Made by a program: the position numbers and the translations under genes. A stretch of DNA of 64,000 nucleotides from CAVTOA01 sp963736285 (GTDB lineage Bacteria > Actinomycetota > Actinomycetes > Mycobacteriales > QHCE01), in contig CAVTOA010000003.1 in the NCBI GenBank assembly GCA_963736285.1, positions 1,240,001 through 1,304,000 on the forward strand. Direction: 5' to 3'. The notes below the pieces were generated by a model. That model was not told the DNA's origin. It searched no databases and was given only the letters and a program-made list of their open reading frames with translations. Shown here one piece after another: positions 55,801 to 64,000 of this stretch. Numbering within the stretch: the stretch's first letter is position 1; every line of letters begins with the position of its first letter.

Positions 55801-57234
55801 GTGAATGACCACGAGATACTTGACGCTTTGCGTGACGGCCGCCCCCGGGCCGTCGCGAAGGTCGCCCGTACCTACTCAGACCATCTGTTCGACTATTGCT
55901 ACGGGCTTATTGGCGAGTCAGAGCAAGCCGCCGATGCGGTGCATAGCGCGCTGCTCGTCGCCGTCGATCGGGTAGATCGGTTGCGTGGAGGTCGCTCGCC
56001 GCTGATATGGCTGTATGCGCTTGCCCGTAACGAGGCTCTCCGGCAGCGAGACGAAATAGCGGCAGCCGCACCCGCTCCTCAGCCAGGACTATCGAGGGCC
56101 GCGAGCCGAGCGATGGCAGCTCTGTCCACATTGAACCGCGATGATCGTGAGCTGGTTGATCTCACTGCCCGCCATGGGTTACGAAAATCCGAGATAAGCA
56201 AGGTTTTCCGCGTTAACTCCTGGGTGCTTGCCCGCAGGATCGAGCAGGCCAGAACTCGCGCGGAGACAGCCTGGCGGTCGCTCTGGCTGGCTCACACCAA
56301 TGTGGACTCTTGCGCCGGTTTAGCATCGGCGATGAGCGGGTGGCAAGGCGCATTTACCACTGCCACTCGTCGCCGGGTGGAAAGTCACCTCCCGGAGTGC
56401 GGTTCCTGTCGACAAACCGCTCGGCCAGAGCAGTCCTTTGTGGACGCTTACCGGGAGGTGCCATTGGCGCTCGCGCCGGCAGATCTCGAGCGGCGGCTCA
56501 CCGTCTCAGCGGAGCAGCCCGAACAGATCAGCTACCGCGGCTCGCTCGCGGAGCCGTTTCACTTAGACGGGTTCCCGGTGCGGCTCGACGCGACGTCGTC
56601 GCGGCGGCCAGTCGTGGCATGGGCAGCGGTGATTGTGGTGCTGACCTTGGTGGCGGGCTCCGCATTGTGGTTGCTCCACGCACATGGTTCGAGCTCCCGC
56701 GATACTTCGATCGAGTCTACATTGGATGCCACGCATGACCGGGTAAATGTGTCTGGTTCGCCGCCACCGGCTCGAGATGCGCCATCCCGCACAGCTAGCC
56801 CATCGGCGCGTGCCACCGCGTCCGCATCGCCGAGTGGGAAAGCCAGCAGGAGCAACGGATCACATTCCCCGGGCGGCGGGAGCCATTCTCCCTCCGGCTC
56901 GTCAGGTCCACCGTCTAGCTCTTCTTCGGCGGGGGAGGGCACTATCAGCGCCATCCTCCAGGACCAGAGCACAAGCTGTGGCTCGTATTGGCAGGCGCGG
57001 GTGACCGTCACCATCGAAGGGGCGTCCGCGAAGAGCGTAACGGTGCAGTGGCAAGACGAGTCCGGATCCTCCAGTGGTTCGGTTCCTGCCACCCCGCAGC
57101 GCAACGGGACCTATCGTGCCGATCTTGATTCACTGCCGTCGGCGCGGACCATTCACTGGAAAGCGTCGGCGCAGACCGATAGCGAGACGCTTACTACGCC
57201 TACATACACGACTCGTCGCGACTTCTGCGGGTAA
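55801..57234 (+). CDS. ECF sigma-like protein fused to zinc-finger anti-sigma, membrane span and extracellular tail
   Basis: 477 residues from GTG 55801. Residues 1-150 resemble ECF sigma regions 2 and 4 (DHLFDYCYGLIGESEQAADA, LIWLYALARNEALRQ, HGLRKSEISKVFRVNSWVLA). Then comes an anti-sigma zinc motif H-x3-C-x2-C (ESHLPECGSCRQ), one membrane helix (AWAAVIVVLTLVAGSALWLL), a long Ser/Pro-rich stretch and an extracytoplasmic domain with two Cys (STSCGSYW, RRDFCG). Likely a one-component membrane-tethered regulator that senses outside signals. Whether region 2 still binds promoters is unclear. Confidence 0.75.
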   Translation: MNDHEILDALRDGRPRAVAKVARTYSDHLFDYCYGLIGESEQAADAVHSALLVAVDRVDRLRGGRSPLIWLYALARNEALRQRDEIAAAAPAPQPGLSRAASRAMAALSTLNRDDRELVDLTARHGLRKSEISKVFRVNSWVLARRIEQARTRAETAWRSLWLAHTNVDSCAGLASAMSGWQGAFTTATRRRVESHLPECGSCRQTARPEQSFVDAYREVPLALAPADLERRLTVSAEQPEQISYRGSLAEPFHLDGFPVRLDATSSRRPVVAWAAVIVVLTLVAGSALWLLHAHGSSSRDTSIESTLDATHDRVNVSGSPPPARDAPSRTASPSARATASASPSGKASRSNGSHSPGGGSHSPSGSSGPPSSSSSAGEGTISAILQDQSTSCGSYWQARVTVTIEGASAKSVTVQWQDESGSSSGSVPATPQRNGTYRADLDSLPSARTIHWKASAQTDSETLTTPTYTTRRDFCG

Positions 57235-57338
57235 TAAGCAGGTTCGCGGTGAGTCGAATCAGTGTGCGCGTCTCCAGATTGGTTTGCACCGGCTTACCTC
57301 GATCCGGGAACGTCGCCGAGGATAAGTAGGCTGACACG

Positions 57339-57707
57339 GTGACGGAACGGCTAGTGCGCTATGCGGGTGTTCTCATCGCTACGGTTGCGGTGGCTTGCGG
57401 TTTGGTGGTCTCCGCTTTCTGGGCGCCCTTTCGCATAGGAGATGTTCCGGTCCCCCTGGCACTCGTCGCAGAATTTGCCATCAACTTCGTCGCGATCCTG
57501 TACGCCTACAAATTGTGCGCCTCGAAAATGCCGCTGCTTATCCCGGCACTGGTGTGGGTGGCGTTGCTGATTCCGTTGGCTGGCCAGCGTCGAGAAGGCG
57601 ATCTTGTCCTCTATAACTCGTGGGTGAGCCTGGGCGTGGTAGTGGCTGGGGCCCTTGGCATGACGTTCGCCGTCATGCGCATCAACCTGCCGGACAAGAG
57701 GAGGTAG
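57339..57707 (+). CDS. Small membrane protein downstream of mshB (DUF6113-like)
   Basis: 122 residues with about four hydrophobic helices (VLIATVAVACGLVVSAFW, LALVAEFAINFVAILYAY, LLIPALVWVALLIPLAG, VVVAGALGMTFAVMRI). A short membrane protein here is conserved in actinobacteria next to mshB; I recall the name DUF6113 with modest certainty. GTG 57339. Function unknown. Confidence 0.75.
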   Translation: MTERLVRYAGVLIATVAVACGLVVSAFWAPFRIGDVPVPLALVAEFAINFVAILYAYKLCASKMPLLIPALVWVALLIPLAGQRREGDLVLYNSWVSLGVVVAGALGMTFAVMRINLPDKRR

Positions 57708-57709
57708 CT

Positions 57710-58174
57710 GTGTCGACATCGCGTTTTAGCTGGAGCCCGGTGGCCACTCGGGTCATTGCGGCGGCGGTGGCCTTTTTTGCGGCCAATGCCGTAGTGCGAT
57801 TGGTGCTGCGATTGGCGTATTCGGGCGATGGCACAGAGCTGGTGTCCGGTCTGTGGGTGCACGGCGTCACCGCATTGGTGGTGGCTGCGGTGGCGTTTAT
57901 GTGGGTGCGGCGGTTACCCACAAGTCGGGTGTGCATCAGATTGTTCTGGGCATGCCTGATTGCGGCGATACTCATCGCGCCTCTGGGCTCTGCGATATCT
58001 GGTGGTGTCTTTTTTCCAGGGTTTTCCGCGATCTACTTTTTACGCATCCTGATTCTGCTGGGCACGTTTGTCGTCGGCGCCGGTTTGGGCATTTTGTTGG
58101 CGATCTCGCTTGGTCTCGACAGCACTGGTCGGGCGTGGCAGAAGCAATCGCAGCAGGTGCGCTACCGGGTTTAA
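57710..58174 (+). CDS. Hypothetical membrane protein
   Basis: 154 residues, four predicted helices (VIAAAVAFFAANAVVRLVL, VTALVVAAVAFMWV, FWACLIAAILIAPLGSAI, LILLGTFVVGAGLGILLAI). GTG 57710 has GAGGAGG immediately upstream and follows the preceding stop by 2 bp, so the two form a tight pair. Not recognised beyond that. Confidence 0.75.
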   Translation: MSTSRFSWSPVATRVIAAAVAFFAANAVVRLVLRLAYSGDGTELVSGLWVHGVTALVVAAVAFMWVRRLPTSRVCIRLFWACLIAAILIAPLGSAISGGVFFPGFSAIYFLRILILLGTFVVGAGLGILLAISLGLDSTGRAWQKQSQQVRYRV

Positions 58175-58339
58175 AGCGGGTTGAAGTAACGAATGTGCTG
58201 ACATATCGCGGCGGAGACCGCTGTGTCATTGCGTGCACCCGGCCAGAGCGAGGATTAGTCCACCAGCGATACTAGAAGCCAGTGTTCAAACGCGAGTAAT
58301 GCCGCTGTACGGGGCATCCCGATCGGAGAGGAGCAGCGC

Positions 58340-58660
58340 ATGACCTACGTCATCGCAGAGCCGTGTGTCGACGTGCTAGACAAGGCGTGCATCGAAGAAT
58401 GCCCGGTCGACTGCATCTACGAAGGCGACCGCATGCTCTACATCCAGCCCGACGAATGTGTCGACTGTGGGGCTTGTGAGCCGGTGTGTCCGGTTGAGGC
58501 TATTTATTATGAAGATGACGTCCCGGCGCAATGGACCGAATACACCAATGCCAACGTGGTGTTCTTCGACGAGATTGGCTCACCCGGTGGCGCGGCCAAG
58601 ACGGGCAAAATATCGCACGATGCCCCCATTGTCGCGGCCCTGCCGGTGAAAGAAGGCTAG
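58340..58660 (+). CDS. fdxA: 7Fe ferredoxin (3Fe-4S/4Fe-4S)
   Basis: 106 residues. CVDVLDKACIEECPVDCIYE provides the 3Fe-4S/4Fe-4S set and CVDCGACEPVCPVEAIYYED the second cluster, the order typical of FdxA/FdxC. The C-terminal extension (VFFDEIGSPGGAAKTG) is also characteristic. Electron carrier for cytosolic redox enzymes. AGAGGAG before ATG 58340. Directly before dapC, as Rv1177-Rv1178 in mycobacteria. Confidence 0.96.
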   Translation: MTYVIAEPCVDVLDKACIEECPVDCIYEGDRMLYIQPDECVDCGACEPVCPVEAIYYEDDVPAQWTEYTNANVVFFDEIGSPGGAAKTGKISHDAPIVAALPVKEG

Positions 58661-58688
58661 TTACTCGTTCGGCTTACGGGCAGGTGCT

Positions 58689-59825
58689 ATGTCAACTCTG
58701 AGGTCCGCTCCCAGCTCTAGCCGCGTCACCCGCGATTTACCAGAATTTCCGTGGGATCGGCTCGCCTCATTCGCGCAGCGTGCGCGGGCTCACCGGGATG
58801 GGGCTGTCGACTTATCCATGGGAACGCCCGTCGACCCAGTTCCGCTGGTAGCACGTCGAGCGCTTGCTGAGGCGAGCGATGCTCCTGGCTATCCGCCCAC
58901 CGCTGGCACACCGCAGCTTCGTGCTGCTATCGCGGAGTGGGTGGCGCGGCGATGTGGCGCACGTGGAATGTCTTCTGAGCTCGAGGGAGGCCACGTGCTG
59001 CCGACGATCGGCAGCAAGGAGCTCATTGCGGGGCTTCCGAGCGTGCTTGGTTTGAACGCGAGCGACACTGTGCTCATTCCGGAGTTGGCATACCCGACGT
59101 ATGCGGTGGGGGCGCAGTTAGCTGGAGCCCAGGTGCATCATTCCGACTCACTGTTGGGGGTCGGCCCCGCGCCGGTGCGGCTGGTGTGGGTCAATTCGCC
59201 CGCGAACCCGACTGGCCGAGTGTTGGGTGTGGAGCATCTCCGCAAGGTGGTTGCCTGGGCGCGTGAACGCGGAGCTGTGCTGGTCAGCGACGAATGCTAC
59301 CTAGAGCTGGGATGGGAAGCCCAACCCATGTCAGTGCTGCATCCTGATGTGTGCGATGGCTCCTACGATGGCATTCTGGCAGTGCATTCACTGTCCAAAC
59401 GCTCCAATCTGGCTGGCTACCGTGCCGGCTTTGTTGCCGGAGATCCATCGCTGATCGAGCAGCTTTTGACGGTCCGGAAGCATTCGGGCCTCATCGTTCC
59501 GGCACCGGTGCAAGCGGCGATGGCGGCGGTGCTCGCCGACGACGAGCATGTGCGGCAGCAACGGCGCTGGTACGCGGCCCGGCGCGCAACGTTATGGGAG
59601 GCGCTGGAAGCTGCCGGTTTCACCATTTCCCACTCAGAGGCTGGCCTTTACTTGTGGGCCAGCCGTGACGAAGACTGCTGGGCGAGCACGCAATGGTGCG
59701 CGGAGCGCGGTGTGGTGGTCAGCCCGGGTGTCTTCTATGGACAGTCCGGTTCCCGGCATATTCGGGTGGCGCTAACGGCAACCGACGAGCGCGTTGCTAC
59801 CGCCGCTAAGCGCTTGGCTGGGTAG
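58689..59825 (+). CDS. dapC: Succinyldiaminopimelate aminotransferase
   Basis: 378 residues, class I/II PLP aminotransferase. The PLP lysine is in AVHSLSKRSNLAGYRAGFVA near residue 237. WVNSPANPTGRV and SDECYLELGW bind substrate and cofactor. FPWDRLASFAQRARAHRDG and LSMGTPVDPVP are the DapC-type N-terminus. Transfers the amino group in the succinylase lysine/meso-DAP route, shared with dapD and dapE next to it. 28 bp after fdxA. Confidence 0.94.
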   Translation: MSTLRSAPSSSRVTRDLPEFPWDRLASFAQRARAHRDGAVDLSMGTPVDPVPLVARRALAEASDAPGYPPTAGTPQLRAAIAEWVARRCGARGMSSELEGGHVLPTIGSKELIAGLPSVLGLNASDTVLIPELAYPTYAVGAQLAGAQVHHSDSLLGVGPAPVRLVWVNSPANPTGRVLGVEHLRKVVAWARERGAVLVSDECYLELGWEAQPMSVLHPDVCDGSYDGILAVHSLSKRSNLAGYRAGFVAGDPSLIEQLLTVRKHSGLIVPAPVQAAMAAVLADDEHVRQQRRWYAARRATLWEALEAAGFTISHSEAGLYLWASRDEDCWASTQWCAERGVVVSPGVFYGQSGSRHIRVALTATDERVATAAKRLAG

Positions 59826-59919
59826 CCCGGTAGTTGTCACGTCGCTAGTCTTAGTGACGTGTGGATTGGTCTTGGCAAGGCGCCGAGAACACTAGGCACA
59901 AACCAAGCACTCCGAGCTC

Positions 59920-61071
59920 TTAGCTATTGGCATGCAGCTGGCTGTTGAGACCAGACCAGTTTCCGGTGTGGGGAACCGCTTCCAGTGCACCCGTCAGCGA
60001 ATTGCGCCGGAACAGCAGACCCGAGGCGCCCGAAAGCTCAGCCGCTTTGACGGTCTGCTGATCGCGTTCGCCGCCCACGAGGGTGACCTTGGCCCCAGCG
60101 GTTACGTAACAACCGGCCTCGACGATGCATTCATCGCCGAGCGAGATACCCAGGCCAGAATTGGCGCCGAGGAGACAACGTTGTCCGATAGAGACGATTT
60201 CTTTGCCGCCGCCCGATAAGGTGCCCATGATTGAGGCGCCGCCGCCAACATCCGAGCCGTCGCCAACCACGACACCAGCAGAAATACGGCCCTCCACCAT
60301 GCTGGCGCCGAGCGTGCCGGCGTGAAAGTTCACGAAGCCTTCATGCATCACGGTGGTGCCGGGCGAGAGGTAGGCGCCGAGACGGACCCGATCAGCGTCG
60401 GCGATGCGGACACCAGAGGGCACGACGTAGTCGGTCATGCGCGGAAATTTGTCGACACCAAATACGTGGAACTGCTCTCCACGGGAACGGGCGTGGAGCC
60501 GGGATCTGTCCACAGTGTCTATTGAGCATGGCCCGGAGGACGTCCACGCCACATTCGGCATTACTCCGAAGATGCCATCCATGGACAGCTGATGCGGCCG
60601 CACTTGCCGATGTGAGAGCAGCTGGAGCCGCAAGTAGGCATCGGCGGTGTTGACGGGTGGCAGCGCCAATGATTCGAGCGCCACGGCGAGAAGAGCCGTG
60701 CGCACACCACGAATGGGGTCGGCGCTGGAGTGCAAGGTCAACGCGGCCGGCCCTGCGGTTGTGGTGTCGTCGCCTACCAGGCTAGTGACGGGCTTTCCTA
60801 CCAAGATGGGGCCGCCGGCGCTCGCCGATAGCAGCGAACTCGCCTCATCGGGGGTAATAGGGGTGGGTTCGCCGTGCACCACATTGAGCAGTTCGGCGCG
60901 TCGGGCCGCCTCGGCGCCAAGGTGCATGCCGCCCGGCAAGAACCACACCTCAAGCAGGGTCTCGCCTTTGCCCGAAGGGCGATCGCCCGTCGCGATGGTT
61001 GCTAGCCCAACACCGAATGCCGGGAGCGTCAACAGCTCGTTCTCTGCCACGCCACTACCGTAGCGGCTCAT
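59920..61071 (-). CDS. dapD: Tetrahydrodipicolinate N-succinyltransferase
   Basis: 383 residues from ATG 61071; a GTG at 61050 is a reasonable alternative. The N-terminal domain is followed by a left-handed beta-helix of hexapeptide repeats (RVRLGAYLSPGTTVMHEGFV, LGASMVEGRISAGVVVGDGS, ASIMGTLSGGGKEIVSIGQR). It succinylates tetrahydrodipicolinate, one step before DapC. Longer than the about 317 residues I recall for the mycobacterial enzyme, the extra length mostly in the N-terminal half. Convergent with dapC, divergent from dapE. Confidence 0.93.
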   Translation of the reverse strand: MSRYGSGVAENELLTLPAFGVGLATIATGDRPSGKGETLLEVWFLPGGMHLGAEAARRAELLNVVHGEPTPITPDEASSLLSASAGGPILVGKPVTSLVGDDTTTAGPAALTLHSSADPIRGVRTALLAVALESLALPPVNTADAYLRLQLLSHRQVRPHQLSMDGIFGVMPNVAWTSSGPCSIDTVDRSRLHARSRGEQFHVFGVDKFPRMTDYVVPSGVRIADADRVRLGAYLSPGTTVMHEGFVNFHAGTLGASMVEGRISAGVVVGDGSDVGGGASIMGTLSGGGKEIVSIGQRCLLGANSGLGISLGDECIVEAGCYVTAGAKVTLVGGERDQQTVKAAELSGASGLLFRRNSLTGALEAVPHTGNWSGLNSQLHANS

Positions 61072-61165
61072 GCCTTCGACGCGTGTGTGCTGTCCGTGCC
61101 GGGTGGTGTCATGTGCTCATGCCGATCCACGCTTCCGGCTCCTGCCCGTGCGCCACCCCCCTGGA

Positions 61166-61213
61166 ATGACCGGTGAGATTCCCGGGAAACGCCGGGAATC
61201 TCACCGGTCATTT
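61166..61213. repeat. Perfect 20-bp-arm TGACCGGT palindrome between dapD and dapE
   Basis: AATGACCGGTGAGATTCCCG (61166-61185) pairs exactly with 61194-61213 around GGAAACGC. The most regular copy of the family. It lies in a divergent region, upstream of both genes, where a terminator has no evident purpose. Confidence 0.9.
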
Positions 61214-61286
61214 TGGCTCCCGCCCTCGTAAAAACCTTCTTGTTTCGAGGGAACAAAGAGCAGCCAGAGATTTGTAGGGTGGGCTG

Positions 61287-62354
61287 GTGCTTAATCTGAC
61301 TGCAGACCCCATCTCGTTGACCGCTGAGCTGGTCGATATCCCGTCGGTTTCCGGCAATGAACGCGCGATCGCGGACGAGGTTGAGCGTGCGCTGGCCGCC
61401 CTGCCGCATTTTCGAGTGTTCCGAGATGGTGACGCGGTAGTGGCCCGCACCGAGTGGGGACGCGGGCGGCGCATCGTGCTCGCCGGGCATCTTGACACCG
61501 TGCCCGTGGCCGACAATCTTCCGTCCTATCGCGACGGTGACGTGCTCTATGGCTGCGGCACCACCGATATGAAATCCGGTGTGGCGGCCATGCTGCATCT
61601 CGCCGCGCTCGCCGAGGAAGCTGGCCACCCTCGATACGACCTGACCGTCATCGCCTACGACCACGAAGAAGTTGCTGCCGTCAAAAATGGCTTAGGGCGC
61701 CTATCACGGAACAATCCACAATGGATACAAGGCGATATGGCGATCGTCTTGGAGCCCACAAATGGTGCTCTGGAAGCCGGTTGTCAGGGCAGTATCCGGG
61801 CGCTGGTGCGGGCGACTGGCAGGCGGGCCCATGCGGCGCGCGGTTGGCTGGGGGAGAACGCGATTCACGCACTGGCCGAACCCCTGCACCGACTAGTCAG
61901 CTACCAACCGCGCCAGGTGAGTATCGACGGATGCGTCTTTCGCGAAGGCCTCAACGCGGTCCGGATTGAGGGTGGGGTGGCTGGAAATGTCATCCCGGAC
62001 GAAAGCCTGTTGGAGGTGGGGTTTCGCTTTGGTCCAGATCGGAGCGTGGAAGGGGCGGTCGAGCATGTGCGGGAATTCTTCTCTGGCTATGACGTGTCCA
62101 TTACAGACAGTTCGCCCGCTGCACCTCCTGGCCTGACAGCGCCAGCGGTAGCCGAGTTTGTCGCGGCACTGGGTCTGCCCGTCACCGCTAAATATGGTTG
62201 GACTGACGTGGCGCGGTTTGCCGAGCGGGGGATCCCGGCGATCAACTTTGGCCCTGGCGATCCAAATCTGGCCCACACCCGCAATGAGAACGTCGACACC
62301 CGTCGTATTGCGAAGACAACCCAATATTTGCGCACATTTCTGTTGGGAAGCTAG
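61287..62354 (+). CDS. dapE: Succinyl-diaminopimelate desuccinylase
   Basis: 355 residues, M20 metallopeptidase. Metal ligands are His-x-Asp in LAGHLDTVPVAD near 72, Asp in GCGTTDMKSGVAAM near 100, Glu in AYDHEEVAAVKNG near 133, EPTNG near 157 and a terminal His in NLAHTRNENV near 332. Releases succinate to give LL-DAP for lysine and peptidoglycan. GTG 61287. The pair dapD/dapE is divergent, as in mycobacteria (Rv1201c/Rv1202). Confidence 0.95.
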   Translation: MLNLTADPISLTAELVDIPSVSGNERAIADEVERALAALPHFRVFRDGDAVVARTEWGRGRRIVLAGHLDTVPVADNLPSYRDGDVLYGCGTTDMKSGVAAMLHLAALAEEAGHPRYDLTVIAYDHEEVAAVKNGLGRLSRNNPQWIQGDMAIVLEPTNGALEAGCQGSIRALVRATGRRAHAARGWLGENAIHALAEPLHRLVSYQPRQVSIDGCVFREGLNAVRIEGGVAGNVIPDESLLEVGFRFGPDRSVEGAVEHVREFFSGYDVSITDSSPAAPPGLTAPAVAEFVAALGLPVTAKYGWTDVARFAERGIPAINFGPGDPNLAHTRNENVDTRRIAKTTQYLRTFLLGS

Positions 62355-62370
62355 CTTGGCTTCCTCCTGC

Positions 62371-62425
62371 TTTTTGCGGATTGCCCGCGATTTTTGGCAC
62401 AAACATCGCGGGCAATCCGCAAAAA
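62371..62425. repeat. Palindrome of the GCGGATTGCCCGC family, copy 2
   Basis: TTTTTGCGGATTGCCCGCGAT pairs perfectly with 62405-62425 (21 bp) around a 13-base loop that begins TTTTGGC. The core and the TTTGGC loop start are shared with the copy at 30398. Again placed between convergent genes (dapE and the membrane-protein gene). Confidence 0.85.
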
Positions 62426-62433
62426 AAGCGAGC

Positions 62434-62976
62434 TTAGGCAGGCGCACGCAGCTCCGCGATCATGCCCCAAGTCGTGCCCAAAATGAGCAGCACCACGAGT
62501 GACACCGCTGGCCCGGTCGTCGCGGCAAGGCTGGAATCGTGGGCCACGGTGAACAAAAAACCGATGGTTGCCAAACTTGCCATAACGGTGACTATCGCGG
62601 CCGCGAGCGCCGTGCCACGGCTTCTAATAACCAGCGCCAAACCTTGCAGGAGCAGCCCAGTCGCGACTAGGTAGATCAGCCCTGCGATGAGTGGCGCAGA
62701 GCCAGGCGCGAGCAGCATGGTCCAGCCGCTGGTGGGCTGATCGTGATTGGCGTGCATGAGCCACGGCAGTGACAATGCCAGTGGCATGGCAAAAATGCCG
62801 CCGGCGGCTATTGCGTGCGGAATCGCAAGGTCGCGTTCCCGTTCCGCGGCGCGCTCCAAGGTGCTGATGCGGTCCTTCGCCCAATCGAGGGTGCGTTCAT
62901 GTTCGGCTAACCAAAAATGGAGCTCTGCTTCATCTGTTTCGGTGGCGTTCATAAGATCGGGTTGCTCGGCGGCCAT
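62434..62976 (-). CDS. Hypothetical four-helix membrane protein with N-terminal coiled coil
   Basis: 180 residues. Residues 15-50 are a charged helix (ELHFWLAEHERTLDWAKDRI). Four membrane helices follow (IAAGGIFAMPLALSLPWLMH, APLIAGLIYLVATGLLLQG, ALAAAIVTVMASLATIGFLF, AVSLVVLLILGTTWGMIAEL). No family recognised. Convergent with dapE and divergent from the LOG gene. Confidence 0.72.
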   Translation of the reverse strand: MAAEQPDLMNATETDEAELHFWLAEHERTLDWAKDRISTLERAAERERDLAIPHAIAAGGIFAMPLALSLPWLMHANHDQPTSGWTMLLAPGSAPLIAGLIYLVATGLLLQGLALVIRSRGTALAAAIVTVMASLATIGFLFTVAHDSSLAATTGPAVSLVVLLILGTTWGMIAELRAPA

Positions 62977-63120
62977 GGTTCACCTACCTTGTTGCTCTCG
63001 ATGCCTATATGTGGCACGGCGCTATGAAGTTCAACCGCTACGGAAGTTTCAACGACGAGAAACCAGATCGGCATCGGGTGTTTCACGACACGTTCGGATG
63101 TCCGGCCGTACGGTGGACCT

Positions 63121-63945
63121 ATGAGTAAGACTTCTGTGAACGATTCCGCAGAGGAAAGAAAAGGAGGACCGGTGACTTTTCGTCGCCTTTCCGTCCCCAA
63201 AACCACGACGGACCAACGACTGCTCGATACCCGCGGTTCTACCGATTGGGTACATACCGACCCATGGCGGGTTTTGCGCATCCAATCTGAGTTCGTCGAG
63301 GGCTTTGGCGCCCTCTCGGAGCTAGGCCCGGCGGTCTGTGTCTTTGGCTCTGCTAGGGCCAATGTGGACAGTCCCGAATACGCGGCTGCCGAAAAGCTCG
63401 CCGGTGGCTTAGTGGAGGCCGGCTATGCGGTCATTACCGGCGGTGGTCCCGGCATCATGGAGGCGGCCAATAAGGGCGCAAACCATGCGGGTGGGGTCTC
63501 GGTAGGGCTCGGCATTGAGTTGCCGTTTGAGCAGGGGCTCAATCAGTGGGTCGATCTGGGCATCAACTTCCGGTACTTCTTTGCCCGCAAGACGATGTTC
63601 GTCAAATATGCCCAAGCGTTTGTGGTGTTGCCGGGCGGTTATGGAACCCTCGACGAACTGTTTGAAGCGGTCACCTTGGTGCAGACACACAAGGTAACCC
63701 AATTCCCCGTCATTTTGCTCGGGCGTAGTTACTGGTCTGGTCTCGTCGACTGGTTGCGTGACACTGTCGCCGCTGAGCACAAAATAAACGCCAGCGATCT
63801 TGACCTCGTCACGGTTACCGACGACATCTCCGAAGCGATAGAGATCATCGTTGCCGCGGAACGCGCCCACCCAGAACGGGGGACGTCCGAAGCTGCCCCA
63901 CACCTAGGCACTGCTCACCCTCACGCTGAGCCCGTCGAGGGGTGA
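63121..63945 (+). CDS. LOG-family protein (TIGR00730; cytokinin riboside 5'-monophosphate phosphoribohydrolase-like)
   Basis: 274 residues. The nucleotide-binding core has VCVFGSARANVDSPEY near 76, ITGGGPGIMEAANKGA near 108 and the LOG signature LPGGYGTLDELFE near 180. Family members cleave the N-glycosidic bond of nucleoside monophosphates; the mycobacterial Rv1205 makes cytokinins. A GTG at 63172 follows AAGGAGG closely and could be the real start, removing 17 residues. The gene order dapE to LOG gene matches mycobacteria. Confidence 0.9.
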   Translation: MSKTSVNDSAEERKGGPVTFRRLSVPKTTTDQRLLDTRGSTDWVHTDPWRVLRIQSEFVEGFGALSELGPAVCVFGSARANVDSPEYAAAEKLAGGLVEAGYAVITGGGPGIMEAANKGANHAGGVSVGLGIELPFEQGLNQWVDLGINFRYFFARKTMFVKYAQAFVVLPGGYGTLDELFEAVTLVQTHKVTQFPVILLGRSYWSGLVDWLRDTVAAEHKINASDLDLVTVTDDISEAIEIIVAAERAHPERGTSEAAPHLGTAHPHAEPVEG

Positions 63946-64000
63946 AACAAGCTCGAGGTAGATGGCACCAGCGCGCCAGGAGTACCGGCCGATCGTGTCG

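Overview
The window looks like a chromosomal segment of a mycothiol-producing actinomycete. It carries both mycothiol enzymes mca and mshB, a two-domain PIN-PhoH protein, GTP-dependent PEP carboxykinase, actinobacterial-type SdhABC, the succinylase route dapC/dapD/dapE and a 7Fe ferredoxin. GC content is moderately high, with clear lower-GC islands. From memory, the order metB, greA, small membrane protein, mca, phoH2, fum, glpX, DUF4245 gene, xseB, xseA, ispH, ychF, typA, mshB, fdxA, dapC, dapD, dapE, LOG-family gene follows the Mycobacterium tuberculosis Rv1079 to Rv1205 backbone. I cannot assign a genus.

Layout. 1-9.4 kb: Dyp peroxidase, secreted protease, SDR, msrA, metB, ilvA, greA, mca. 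9.4-11.6 kb: pckG with two frameshifts. 11.9-18.4 kb: accessory island with a low-GC orphan, a DUF234 ATPase, three toxin-antitoxin (TA) loci (one with a deleted toxin), decayed paralogues of their genes, and a frameshifted DUF4913-like gene. 18.8-25.6 kb: phoH2, a secreted transglycosylase-like gene (frameshifted), fumC, a second orphan, TA debris and a multiply frameshifted glpX. 25.9-29.5 kb: TetR regulator between two drug-efflux MFS genes. 29.6-33.5 kb: DUF4245 gene, xseB, xseA (frameshifted), ispH. 33.3-34.5 kb: an AbiEi-DUF559 nuclease gene boxed by perfect 78-bp inverted repeats. 34.5-41.4 kb: rmuC, ogt, alkA, ychF, a hydrolase, mutT. 41.6-45.5 kb: sdhCAB. 45.9-54 kb: typA and the opp peptide ABC operon (oppB frameshifted). 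54-64 kb: an AbiE-like pair with a gutted toxin, mshB, a sigma/anti-sigma fusion, fdxA, dapC, dapD, dapE, LOG gene.

How the genes work together. The core genes serve central carbon metabolism (pckG, glpX, fumC, sdhCAB), mycothiol and redox defence (mshB, mca, msrA, Dyp peroxidase), lysine/peptidoglycan precursor synthesis (dapC, dapD, dapE), DNA repair (xseAB, rmuC, ogt, alkA, mutT) and peptide uptake (opp).

The main novelty is a family of about 45-bp palindromes with TGACCGGT ends and often a GGAAACGCC loop, about ten copies in 64 kb. Two pairs form the 78-bp inverted repeats around the AbiEi-DUF559 nuclease gene, and both ispH and the nuclease gene read through the element at their 3' ends. 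This resembles the arrangement of REP palindromes around a RAYT transposase gene, but with a different nuclease family. A second family (core GCGGATTGCCCGC) lies in two convergent gene junctions. Seven genes carry single-base indels, including both gluconeogenesis-specific enzymes; sequencing error and true decay cannot be told apart from sequence alone.
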